From positions 620,001 through 684,000 of the forward strand of contig JAWKTI010000003.1 of NCBI GenBank assembly GCA_041399155.1: 64,000 nt of DNA, read 5' to 3'. The position numbers and the translations under genes are program-made. Under the pieces are notes generated by a model, which had not been told where the DNA came from, ran no database searches, and saw only the letters and a list, made by a program, of their open reading frames with translations. Numbering within the stretch: the first letter of the stretch is position 1; every line of letters begins with the position of its first letter. This document shows, one piece after another, positions 24,518-32,239 of this stretch. The DNA comes from Zavarzinella sp. (GTDB lineage: Bacteria > Planctomycetota > Planctomycetia > Gemmatales > Gemmataceae).

Positions 24518-24570
24518 TCGGAACTGCTTGCTGAATAAATATTTACGTAAACCGTTGACAAAGATAAGCC

Positions 24571-25434
24571 ATGGGTATTCGACAATATAAACCGACATCC
24601 GCCGGACGACGTGGTGCCTCGGTGAGTGATTTTGCAGAGTGTACCACACCACGCAAAAACAGTCCTGAAAAGTCGTTGCTGGCGCCTTACAAGAAAAAGG
24701 GCGGCCGCAATAACCAGGGGATCGTTACCTCGCGTTTCCGTGGGGGCGGTCATAAAAAGCGTTATCGTGTGATCGACTTCAAGCGAAATCTGCACGATGG
24801 GGTGCCCGCGAAGGTTCTGTCAATCGAATATGATCCATGCCGAACTTCGCGGATTGCGTTGATTCAGTACGGTGACGAGCAGCAGACCAAGGCCTACATT
24901 CTGGCACCTGATGGGTTAAAAGCTGGCGACAATGTGCAGGCTGGCCCCACCGCAGAAGCTCGATTGGGGAACTGTCTGCCACTGGCACGCATTCCGCTCG
25001 GGATGACAGTGCACAATATTGAACTGCAGCCAGGCCGTGGCGGCCAGATCTGCCGTAGTGCTGGCTGTTCTGCTACCCTCACGAACCGTGAAGCAGACTG
25101 GGCCCAGATTACGATGCCTTCGGGCGAAATTCGACGGGTAAATTCGAAGTGCCGTGCCAGCATCGGCTCAATTTCGAATTCAGAACACATGAACGTGGTT
25201 TTAGGTAAGGCGGGACGTCGTCGCTGGATGGGTCGTAAGCCTCACAACCGTGGAACTGCGATGAACCCGGTTGATCACCCCATGGGTGGTGGTGAAGGTC
25301 GTACCGCTGGTGGTCGTCACCCATGTTCGCCCACCGGTGTGCCTGCAAAAGGTGGCAAAACGCGGAACAAAAAACGAAGTTCCAGCAAGGCCATTATCCG
25401 CCGCCGCAAACCAGGCAAGCACCAGCAGTCGTAA
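24571..25434 (+). CDS. rplB: 50S ribosomal protein L2
   Basis: L2 is needed for subunit joining and peptidyl transfer. The 287-residue product (usual about 275) has the RRGASVSDFAEC start, the GGGHKKRYRVIDFKR block, and the conserved MNPVDHPMGGGEGRTAGGRH loop whose histidine lies close to the peptidyl transferase centre. The C-terminus is Lys/Arg-rich. A 253-base gap follows before rpsS. Confidence 0.97.
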   Translation: MGIRQYKPTSAGRRGASVSDFAECTTPRKNSPEKSLLAPYKKKGGRNNQGIVTSRFRGGGHKKRYRVIDFKRNLHDGVPAKVLSIEYDPCRTSRIALIQYGDEQQTKAYILAPDGLKAGDNVQAGPTAEARLGNCLPLARIPLGMTVHNIELQPGRGGQICRSAGCSATLTNREADWAQITMPSGEIRRVNSKCRASIGSISNSEHMNVVLGKAGRRRWMGRKPHNRGTAMNPVDHPMGGGEGRTAGGRHPCSPTGVPAKGGKTRNKKRSSSKAIIRRRKPGKHQQS

Positions 25435-25687
25435 GTTCTGGTGTCTGTTCTGCGTTGTTTGAAAGTTTTTTTGGGAAATATCTGGCCGTTCATTTGATTG
25501 GCTTGTAGTTATAATTGTCTGCGATTTTTGGCACCAGCCTGTCGCGACCGGTTGATTTCACAGAATGCTACCACATTCGAATCAATCCCCAGCCAGTGAT
25601 AACCACCCAGCCACGAAACTGATTTGTTTTCAGGTCGGTTGAGTGGTCGTTATTGTTATAAGTGCTTTGCAGGTATGAGGTTAGTGA
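25435..25687. other. untranslated gap between rplB and rpsS
   Basis: A 253-base gap is unusual inside this cluster. TTCATT (25489-25494) and TATAAT (25510-25515), 15 bases apart, could be a weak promoter for the genes from rpsS on. I see no terminator or gene. Confidence 0.3.
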
Positions 25688-25957
25688 ATGAGTCGTTCAG
25701 CGAAGAAAGGGCCCTACGTTGATGCCAAAGTAGCGGCAAAAGTCGAGAAAGGGGCTGCTTCCGGGCACCGCGAACCGATCAAGACATGGGCTCGCGACTG
25801 TACGATTACCCCGGACTTTGTTGGAGTGACCTTCCTGGTTCACAACGGCAAAGCGTTCATTAAGGTGTACGTGACCGAAGATATGGTGGGGCATAAGCTG
25901 GGTGAATTTTCGCCTACCCGAACCTTCCGCGGTCACGCAGGTGGCAAGAAACGATAG
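25688..25957 (+). CDS. rpsS: 30S ribosomal protein S19
   Basis: S19 binds S13 and the 16S head near the A site. The 89-residue product is of normal length with MSRSAKKGPYVDAKVAAKVE, TWARDCTITPDFVGVTFLVHNGK and the FSPTRTFRGHAGGKKR end. It is followed by a 149-base gap before rplV, longer than most in the cluster. Confidence 0.97.
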   Translation: MSRSAKKGPYVDAKVAAKVEKGAASGHREPIKTWARDCTITPDFVGVTFLVHNGKAFIKVYVTEDMVGHKLGEFSPTRTFRGHAGGKKR

Positions 25958-26106
25958 TTTGTTGGTGAGATGGATGTCAACGGATTTGTTTCCGTTGAAC
26001 AGAAATGGTTTTCCTTTACCCGGAAATGATTGGTTGTGTGGTGCTGCTGCTGGTTCAGCCACCAGGCAACAATAGTCAGCCGGCGGTCTCAGACCAGTGA
26101 AACGAG

Positions 26107-26571
26107 ATGGATACGAAAGAATATACCGCAAAGCATCGCTACGCCGATGTGACCGCTCGCAAGATTCGTCCGTTCGCGGACCTGATTCGGGGTCGTCATG
26201 TTGATGAGGCGATTGAACTGTTGAAGTACGAGCCAAATCGCGGTGCGATGCTGGTGCGTAAGGTGCTGCTCAGTGCGATTGGTAATGCCAAGGACAAAGG
26301 GATCGACGATACCGATGATCTGGTGGTGACAACCGCCTGCATCGACGATGGTCCCATGTTCAAGCGGATGCGGCCAAAATCGCGGGGTTCGGCCAACATG
26401 ATTCTGCGTCGCATGGCCCACATTCGGATCGGCGTGGCACTGCCCGCAGAAGAAGATGCTGGTGTCGAGCAGGCGAAAGTGGTGGTCAGCACCCCAGCCG
26501 AACCAGTGGCAGGGCCCGCTCAGCTGCCGGTAAGCCAAGAAGTGTCAAACGAACAAGCCAAAGACGCATAG
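26107..26571 (+). CDS. rplV: 50S ribosomal protein L22
   Basis: L22 lines the exit tunnel through its long hairpin. The core (residues about 8-118) has YADVTARKIRPFADLIRGRH, NAKDKGIDDTDDLVVTTACI and FKRMRPKSRGSANMILRRMAH. A C-terminal extension of about 35 acidic and Pro/Ala-rich residues brings it to 154, against about 110 in E. coli. rpsC starts 18 bases later. Confidence 0.96.
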   Translation: MDTKEYTAKHRYADVTARKIRPFADLIRGRHVDEAIELLKYEPNRGAMLVRKVLLSAIGNAKDKGIDDTDDLVVTTACIDDGPMFKRMRPKSRGSANMILRRMAHIRIGVALPAEEDAGVEQAKVVVSTPAEPVAGPAQLPVSQEVSNEQAKDA

Positions 26572-26589
26572 GATCGGGGGAACGTTGAT

Positions 26590-27318
26590 ATGGGTCAGAA
26601 GGTACGACCAACCGGCTTTCGAACCGGTGTGATGATTGGATGGCAAAGTTCGTGGTACGCAAACAAGCGTGACTTCTCGGATCTGTTGATTGAAGATCGC
26701 AAGATTCGGGGTTTTATTAAGAAATTATTAAAGAAGAAGCGCCCACAGATTTCCCGGATCAAGATTGAACGCACCCGTGAAAAGGTGATTGTGACGATCT
26801 TTTCGGGCAAAATCGGTGTAATTATCGGCAAGAAGGGTGCTGACGTTGAAAAACTGACTGAACTGCTGCAGCGTTTGATTCGCCGCGTGGTTGAGGTCAA
26901 AACGGTCGACGTCACTCGTCCCGAAACTGACGCTCAGATCATTTCAGAAGATCTGGCAGAGCAGTTGGAAAAACGGGCCAGCTTCCGCCGGATCATGAAG
27001 CAGGCAATGCAGAAAGCGATGGATGCAGGGGCGAAAGGGATCAAGCTGCAATTGTCCGGTCGATTGGGTGGGGCAGAAATGGCCCGCTGCGAAAAGTCAC
27101 TGACTGGCAGCGTCCCGTTGTCAACATTGCGTGCCAAGGTCGAGTATGGCTTCAGCGAAGCAAATACTCCCCAGGGTAATATTGGAATTAAAGTGTGGGT
27201 GAACAACGGCGATTATCTGACAGAAGAGATTCTGGATCCGAACGCTGGTGCCCCACCAAGATCGCGTCGACGCCGTCGGGTGCGTGGCGATGGTAGTGAT
27301 CAGGCTGCTCCTCAGTAA
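26590..27318 (+). CDS. rpsC: 30S ribosomal protein S3
   Basis: S3 forms part of the mRNA entry channel. The 242-residue product has GQKVRPTGFRTGVMIGWQS, the KH domain with VIIGKKGADVEKL (GxxG loop), and the C-terminal LSGRLGGAEMARCE and VWVNNGDY segments. Its tail is Arg/Pro-rich (PPRSRRRRRVRGDG). It is of normal length and is closely followed by rplP. Confidence 0.97.
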   Translation: MGQKVRPTGFRTGVMIGWQSSWYANKRDFSDLLIEDRKIRGFIKKLLKKKRPQISRIKIERTREKVIVTIFSGKIGVIIGKKGADVEKLTELLQRLIRRVVEVKTVDVTRPETDAQIISEDLAEQLEKRASFRRIMKQAMQKAMDAGAKGIKLQLSGRLGGAEMARCEKSLTGSVPLSTLRAKVEYGFSEANTPQGNIGIKVWVNNGDYLTEEILDPNAGAPPRSRRRRRVRGDGSDQAAPQ

Positions 27319-27346
27319 TTTAGTGAGCGATTGGAGGTAATGACAC

Positions 27347-27763
27347 ATGGCTAAGATGCCAAAAAGAGTCAAGTATCGCAAGAGCCAACGTGGAGTGGTC
27401 CGAGGCAATGCGAATCGTGGTAACACGGTGGCGTTTGGTGAGTTTGGCTTGCAATCGTTTGATGGCGGCTGGTTAAGCGCTGAAACGATTGAGGCAGCAC
27501 GTGTGACGGTCGCTCAGTTTGTTCGGGGCGAAGGTCGCTTGTACATTCGCGTGTTTCCCCACAAGCCCGTTTCATCGATCCCAGCGGAAACCCGGATGGG
27601 TAAAGGGAAGGGGGAAACCGAGTTCTGGGCAGCGGTCATCCGACCCGGAACAGTGTTATTTGAAATCGGCGGTTTGCCGGAAGCAGCAGCTCGCGAGTGT
27701 CTCGCTCGAGTTGCGTACAAGCTTCCGTTCAAATGCCGTTTCATTAAACGCCAGGCAGTGTAA
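27347..27763 (+). CDS. rplP: 50S ribosomal protein L16
   Basis: L16 orients the A-site tRNA and completes the large subunit. The 138-residue product has PKRVKYRKSQRG, FGEFGLQSFDGGWL, VFPHKPVSSIPAETRMGKGKG and FEIGGLPEAAARECLARVAYKLP. Length is normal. GGAGG stands 11 bases before its ATG. Confidence 0.97.
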   Translation: MAKMPKRVKYRKSQRGVVRGNANRGNTVAFGEFGLQSFDGGWLSAETIEAARVTVAQFVRGEGRLYIRVFPHKPVSSIPAETRMGKGKGETEFWAAVIRPGTVLFEIGGLPEAAARECLARVAYKLPFKCRFIKRQAV

Positions 27764-27792
27764 CTTCCCAACGTGAGATTTTGGAGATTGAG

Positions 27793-28017
27793 ATGGCAGG
27801 TTTAACTGCAGAAGCAATTCGGGGGATGACAGACGATGCCCTTGAGATTGCATTAAAGGATATTCAACGAACTTTGTTCCAACTGCGTTTTCAGTCAGCA
27901 ACTGACCGTCTGGAAACGCCTAGTGAGATTCGTCGCGCTCGTCGCGAAATCGCGCGGATTAAAACGATACTCAGGGAACGTGAACTCAAGCAAGCACAGG
28001 GCAGTACGAATGGCTGA
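27793..28017 (+). CDS. rpmC: 50S ribosomal protein L29
   Basis: L29 is a two-helix protein near the tunnel exit. I chose the ATG at 27793, 7 bases after GGAGA; an upstream ATG at 27781 would overlap the ribosome site. The 74-residue product has LEIALKDIQRTLFQLRFQSATDRLE and RRARREIARIKTILRERE. Its last codons overlap the rpsQ start by 8 bases. Confidence 0.93.
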   Translation: MAGLTAEAIRGMTDDALEIALKDIQRTLFQLRFQSATDRLETPSEIRRARREIARIKTILRERELKQAQGSTNG

Positions 28018-28330
28018 TACGACCGTTATTTCTCCCGAACGAGGCCGTCGTCGAGTGTTGATTGGCATCGTAACTCGGGACAAGATGAACAAGACCCGTC
28101 GGGTCGATGTTGAGCGGCTGGAAAAGCACGCCCGTTACGGCAAGTATGTCAAGCGTCGTACCGTTTGCTATGTGCACGATGAAAAGAACGAATCAATGAA
28201 CGGCGACATGGTTGAGATCATGGAAACCAGACCATTGTCGAAAAACAAAACATGGCGGTTGGTTCGGATTGTCCGTCTGGCAGCAAGCCGACGTGAAGCA
28301 ACTCCTGCCGCTGTCACACCAGAAAGCTAG
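28010..28330 (+). CDS. rpsQ: 30S ribosomal protein S17
   Basis: S17 is an OB-fold primary binder of the 16S 5' domain. The 106-residue product, starting MADTTVISPERGRRRVLIG, has IVTRDKMNKTRRVDVERLEKH and the VKRRTVCYVHDEKN loop. It is about 20 longer than usual through both ends. The start at 28010 lies within the end of rpmC, implying coupled translation. Confidence 0.94.
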   Translation: MADTTVISPERGRRRVLIGIVTRDKMNKTRRVDVERLEKHARYGKYVKRRTVCYVHDEKNESMNGDMVEIMETRPLSKNKTWRLVRIVRLAASRREATPAAVTPES

Positions 28331-28361
28331 GAACGACCGCTGTGCGGTTGGAGCATGAAAG

Positions 28362-28727
28362 ATGATTCAGATGCAGACCTATGTTGATGTTGCGGATAAC
28401 ACCGGTGCCAAAGAATGCATGTGCATTAAGGTACTGGGTGGGAGCCGTCGTCGCTATGCAGGAATCGGTGATGTGATTATCTGCAGTGTGAAATCATCGA
28501 ACCCGCGTGGTGATGTCAAGGCAGGTGATGTGGTCAAGGGCGTTGTGGTTCGCACAAAGAAGGCAACACGTCGCGAAGACGGTACGTATGTTCGGTTTGA
28601 TCGCAATGCAATTGTCTTGCTGGATAACGACCTGAACCCACGAGGCACCCGTATCTTCGGTGCAATTGCTCGTGAATTGCGTGCTCGCTTCAACAAGATT
28701 GTCAGCCTTGCGGAAGAAGTAGTTTAG
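28362..28727 (+). CDS. rplN: 50S ribosomal protein L14
   Basis: L14 forms an intersubunit bridge. The 121-residue product is normal in length, with MIQMQTYVDVADNTGAKECM, KVLGGSRRRYAGIGDVIICSV and RIFGAIARELRARFNKIVSLA. The next gene is rplE after 69 bases; rplX (L24), which normally lies between, is not there. Confidence 0.97.
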   Translation: MIQMQTYVDVADNTGAKECMCIKVLGGSRRRYAGIGDVIICSVKSSNPRGDVKAGDVVKGVVVRTKKATRREDGTYVRFDRNAIVLLDNDLNPRGTRIFGAIARELRARFNKIVSLAEEVV

Positions 28728-28796
28728 TTTCGTACCAACAATATTATCCCCAGGTGTTCTGGTTGGTATCAGACCACCCATGACGGGAACAGGTGA

Positions 28797-29342
28797 GTGA
28801 TGACACGGCTTTACGAAATTTACGTCAAAGAGATTGTTCCAGCGTTAGCAGAATCGCTGGGTCGTAAAAACATTCTCAGTCTGCCACGACTTCAGAAGAT
28901 TGTTCTGAACATGGGTGTTGGCAAGGCTCTGGAAGATAAGAACCGAATGACACAGGCAGCTGAGCAATTAACTTTGATCGCTGGTCAGAAGTGTCAAATC
29001 ACCAAAGCACGCATGGCAGTCAGTGGCTTCCGCTTACGCCAGGGCTATCAGATCGGTGCCCGTGTTACTTTGCGTGGCAAACGGATGTACGAATTTCTGG
29101 ACCGGTTGATTAACTTTTCATTGCCTCGTATTCGTGACTTTCGAGGCATTAATCCGAAGAGTTTTGATGGGAATGGCAACTATTCCATTGGTATCACGGA
29201 ACAGATGATCTTTCCTGAAATCGATCCTGATAAAGTGAACTTCACTCAGGGGATGGATATTACATTTGTAACATCCACTCGATCGGACGATGAATCCCGG
29301 CAGATGCTGAAATTGTTTGGCATGCCATTCCGTGATAATTAA
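28797..29342 (+). CDS. rplE: 50S ribosomal protein L5
   Basis: L5 binds 5S rRNA and contacts the P-site tRNA. The 181-residue product has the VLNMGVGKALEDKNRMTQAAE and GYQIGARVTLRGKRMYEFLDR segments, and IPRIRDFRG-like LPRIRDFRGINPKSFDGNGN. Normal length. Two consecutive in-frame ATG/ACG codons open it; GTGAGTGATG context. Confidence 0.96.
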   Translation: MMTRLYEIYVKEIVPALAESLGRKNILSLPRLQKIVLNMGVGKALEDKNRMTQAAEQLTLIAGQKCQITKARMAVSGFRLRQGYQIGARVTLRGKRMYEFLDRLINFSLPRIRDFRGINPKSFDGNGNYSIGITEQMIFPEIDPDKVNFTQGMDITFVTSTRSDDESRQMLKLFGMPFRDN

Positions 29343-29376
29343 TTGTAACCTCCAAGCGCATCGAGTTTGAATACGA

Positions 29377-29637
29377 ATGTCGACTAACAGTAAAGAAGCA
29401 CGATTTCGACGCGATATGAAGCGTTTTGAAGCGCATAAGCAGGAACTGCGGAAACCTGTGGAAGAGCGCACTGAAGCAGCACTAATGGAGCCACGGGCGC
29501 TGATTCGCATTCGGATGCGATGCCGGTTGTGCGGTCGTCCTCGTGCTGTCTATCGCAAGTTTGGTATCTGTCGAATTTGTTTTCGCGATATGGCCTCGGA
29601 TGGTTTGATCCCTGGCGTTCGTAAAGCGAGCTGGTGA
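29377..29637 (+). CDS. rpsN: 30S ribosomal protein S14 with zinc ribbon
   Basis: S14 belongs to the 30S head. The 86-residue product has the zinc-type end CRLCGRPRAVYRKFGICRIC (C-x2-C...C-x2-C) and RDMASDGLIPGVRKASW. Zinc-binding S14 is usually 61 residues and the zinc-free form about 100; here the zinc site is combined with a 40-residue N-terminal part like that of the long form (STNSKEARFRRDMKRFEAHK). This intermediate shape is seen in some phyla. Confidence 0.94.
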   Translation: MSTNSKEARFRRDMKRFEAHKQELRKPVEERTEAALMEPRALIRIRMRCRLCGRPRAVYRKFGICRICFRDMASDGLIPGVRKASW

Positions 29638-29649
29638 GGAATAACTGCT

Positions 29650-30081
29650 ATGATGACCGATCCAATTGCCGACATGCTGACACGAATTCGCAACGCCAGC
29701 AGAATTGAGCGGCCTGTTGCGGACATGCCTGCGACAAAATTAAAAGTGAACATTGCCCGCGTGTTGAAGGATGAGGGTTTCATCCATGATTTCCAGCTTG
29801 GAACCGTACAGAACGGTGAGTTCCAGGAAGGTGGTCAGCCGGGTGACCCGAAACTGCAACTGCGAGTCTGGTTGAAATACGGCCCCGAAGGCGAGAAAGT
29901 CATTCGGGCGATCCATCGCTCCAGCAAGCCGGGTCGTCGTTATTACAAGGGCACGAAGCAGCTCAACAAAGTGTTGGATGGGCTAGGGATAGCCATTCTA
30001 ACGACGTCTTCTGGTGTGATGAGTGATCGTCAGGCGAAGAAGGCTGGCGTCGGTGGTGAAGTATTGTGTGTGGTATGGTAA
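29650..30081 (+). CDS. rpsH: 30S ribosomal protein S8
   Basis: S8 binds the central domain of 16S rRNA and in E. coli represses the spc operon. The 143-residue product has MTDPIADMLTRIRNASRIERP, RVLKDEGFIHDF and the C-terminal GIAILTTSSGVMSDRQAKKAGVGGEVL. A short insertion (about residues 55-70) around QLGTVQNGEFQEGGQPGDPK makes it about 12 longer than usual. Confidence 0.96.
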   Translation: MMTDPIADMLTRIRNASRIERPVADMPATKLKVNIARVLKDEGFIHDFQLGTVQNGEFQEGGQPGDPKLQLRVWLKYGPEGEKVIRAIHRSSKPGRRYYKGTKQLNKVLDGLGIAILTTSSGVMSDRQAKKAGVGGEVLCVVW

Positions 30082-30117
30082 GCAGCGTACGCAAGTAACG
30101 CATTTGGGAGTAGTTTC

Positions 30118-30675
30118 ATGTCTCGTATTGGCAGATTACCGATCAGTATCCCAGCCGGGGTGACGGTAACCATCAATGAGCGAACCATCACCATCAAAGG
30201 TGCCAAAGGTACCTTAACGATGGAGCACCACCCGGGCATTCAGGTCAAGCATGATTCTGCAAAGAATGAGATCGTGGTTATCCGCCCGGATGAAGATCGG
30301 CTGAGTCGATCTCTCCACGGCTTAACTCGCACTCTTGTGCAGAACATGGTGGTCGGAGTGACCAGCGGCTACGAAAAGCGCTTGAAAATCGAGGGCTTGG
30401 GTTATCAGGCACGAATGGATGCACAGTCGATCGTGCTTTCTGTTGGCTATGCCAATCAGATTAAACTGACACCAGAACCGGGCGTTACCGTTTCTGTGCT
30501 TGACAAAGAAGGTACCCAGATTCTGGTTACTGGCATTGATAAGCAGAAGGTGGGTCAGTTTGCTGCCGACATTCGGGCAGTGCGAAAACCTGAACCTTAC
30601 AAGGGGAAAGGGATTCGTTATCAGAATGAGGAAGTCCGTCGTAAAGATGGCAAATCGTTCGCCAGTGGTGGGTAA
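30118..30675 (+). CDS. rplF: 50S ribosomal protein L6
   Basis: L6 supports the sarcin-ricin loop and the factor-binding site. The 185-residue product has MSRIGRLPISIPAGVTVTIN, KGAKGTLTMEHH, RLKIEGLGYQARM-like KRLKIEGLGYQ and the final KPEPYKGKGIRYQNEEVRRK. Length is normal. rplR follows after 60 bases. Confidence 0.97.
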   Translation: MSRIGRLPISIPAGVTVTINERTITIKGAKGTLTMEHHPGIQVKHDSAKNEIVVIRPDEDRLSRSLHGLTRTLVQNMVVGVTSGYEKRLKIEGLGYQARMDAQSIVLSVGYANQIKLTPEPGVTVSVLDKEGTQILVTGIDKQKVGQFAADIRAVRKPEPYKGKGIRYQNEEVRRKDGKSFASGG

Positions 30676-30735
30676 GGTTAGTTGGAACTATTTCGGAAAG
30701 TCGCTGGTGATGCCACGACTTGGGAATGAAGCAAG

Positions 30736-31104
30736 ATGGACGCTCAAAAACAGAAACGAATACAACAGCAACGTCGCCGATATCGGGTCCGCCGAGCGAT
30801 TGTTGGCACCGCTGAACGTCCGCGGTTGAGTGTGTTTCGGTCTTCGAAGCACATTTATGCCCAACTGATCGACGACATGACTGGCATTACTTTGGCTTCA
30901 GCCAGCACAGCAACGAAAGATTTTCGTGCCAAGATGCCTTACGGTGGTAACACGAAAGCTGCAGAGGAAGTTGGCAAGTTGCTGGCAGACGCTGCGAAAG
31001 CCAAGGGGATCCAGAAGGCAGCTTTTGACCGTGGGCATTATCGCTACCATGGACGATTGAAAGCCCTGGCGGATGCTGCCCGTGCTGCTGGGTTAGAATT
31101 CTAA
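30736..31104 (+). CDS. rplR: 50S ribosomal protein L18
   Basis: L18 brings 5S rRNA to the 50S subunit. The 122-residue product has RRRYRVRRAIVGTAERPRLS, VFRSSKHIYAQLIDDMTGIT and AAFDRGHYRYHGRLKALADA. Normal length, intact. rpsE follows after 37 bases. Confidence 0.97.
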   Translation: MDAQKQKRIQQQRRRYRVRRAIVGTAERPRLSVFRSSKHIYAQLIDDMTGITLASASTATKDFRAKMPYGGNTKAAEEVGKLLADAAKAKGIQKAAFDRGHYRYHGRLKALADAARAAGLEF

Positions 31105-31141
31105 TCACATAACCGGTGCTACCGGCTACTAGGTAAGTTAT

Positions 31142-31645
31142 ATGGCGAAAGATCGAGATCGAGACGTGCGACAGGAAGGCTACAAGGACTTCGTTGTGAA
31201 GATCCGACGTAGCGCGTGCGTAGTGAAAGGTGGTCGACGGTTCAGCTTCAATGCCCTGGTGGTGATTGGTGATGAACGTGGTCGCGTTTCCTACGGTTAC
31301 GGCAAAGCGAACGAAGTACCACCCGCTGTCGAAAAGGCATTGAAGGATGGTGAATCGAACGTTAAGCGTCAGCGTCGTGTGGCAATGCGTGGCGAAACGA
31401 TTCCCCACCGCGTTGTCGGTCGATACGGTGCGACCCGCGTGATCATGGTTCCTGCTGGTCCTGGTACTGGTGTTAAAGCCGGTCCTGGTGTTCGTGAAGT
31501 CCTGCAGGCGTGTGGTATCCGAAATATTCTGACAAAGGTGCACGGATCAACCAATCCGCTGAACCTGGTGAAAGCAACCATTGATGGCTTGCTGCAATTG
31601 CGGACTCGCGAAGATGTCGCTCGTCTGCGTGGAGTGGAACTGTAA
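31142..31645 (+). CDS. rpsE: 30S ribosomal protein S5
   Basis: S5 takes part in mRNA entry and decoding fidelity. The 167-residue product has VKIRRSACVVKGGRRFSFNA, VVIGDERGRVSYGYGKANEV and VMVPAGPGTGVKAGPGVREV-like segments, and the RNILTKVHGSTNPLNLVKAT end. Its stop and the rplO start share one base (TAATG). rpmD (L30), often between them, is absent. Confidence 0.97.
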   Translation: MAKDRDRDVRQEGYKDFVVKIRRSACVVKGGRRFSFNALVVIGDERGRVSYGYGKANEVPPAVEKALKDGESNVKRQRRVAMRGETIPHRVVGRYGATRVIMVPAGPGTGVKAGPGVREVLQACGIRNILTKVHGSTNPLNLVKATIDGLLQLRTREDVARLRGVEL

Positions 31646-32157
31646 TGAATCTGACCGATGTGCATGCCGGTGCCCAGAAACGCAAGAAGAAAAAACGCGT
31701 TGGGCGTGGGATTGGCTCTGGCCACGGCAAAACTGCCTCCCGCGGTCACAAAGGGCACTATAGCAGTGCTGGTTCCGAGTGGCCCAGCGCCGCCTTCGTT
31801 GGTGGTCAAACACCTCTGTTTCGTCGTGTGCCCAAACGTGGTTTCACGAACGGAATGTTTGCACTTACTTACAATGTCGTGAACGTTGGTGATCTCAACG
31901 ATCTGTTCCAGGACGGCGACACCGTTACTCCTGAAACTTTAAAAGAAAAAGGTCTGGCGAAAAAGCCTGCCGATGGTGTCCGTATTCTGGGTACTGGCGA
32001 ATTGACCCGAAAACTCACGGTGAAGGCTCACCACGTTTCGGGGTCTGCCAAACAGAAGATTGAAGCGAAAGGCGGCACGATTGAACTCTATCCGAAGCCG
32101 AAGAAACCTGTTAAGAATAAAAGTAAGGCTCGGCCGCCTAAGCAAGCAAATAGTTAA
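31645..32157 (+). CDS. rplO: 50S ribosomal protein L15
   Basis: L15 is a late 50S assembly protein. The 170-residue product opens with the glycine/lysine-rich RKKKKRVGRGIGSGHGKTAS arm, then FVGGQTPLFRRVPKRGFTN, and has a Lys/Pro-rich tail (PKPKKPVKNKSKARPPKQANS less one residue) of about 20 residues beyond the usual end. It is coupled to rpsE and followed by a hairpin before secY. Confidence 0.95.
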   Translation: MNLTDVHAGAQKRKKKKRVGRGIGSGHGKTASRGHKGHYSSAGSEWPSAAFVGGQTPLFRRVPKRGFTNGMFALTYNVVNVGDLNDLFQDGDTVTPETLKEKGLAKKPADGVRILGTGELTRKLTVKAHHVSGSAKQKIEAKGGTIELYPKPKKPVKNKSKARPPKQANS

Positions 32158-32167
32158 ACAGTAAGCA

Positions 32168-32194
32168 GAGGGGATCTTTTCCCCTCATTTTGTT
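32168..32194 (+). terminator. terminator or attenuator between rplO and secY
   Basis: GAGGGGA (32168-32174) and TCCCCTC (32180-32186) form a perfect seven-pair stem with a five-base loop, followed by ATTTTGTTT. It would lower transcription of secY-adk-map relative to the ribosomal genes. Confidence 0.65.
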
Positions 32195-32239
32195 TACGTG
32201 CTAGCACCATCGAACAATGGATTGCGTCAGGGGATGTTG

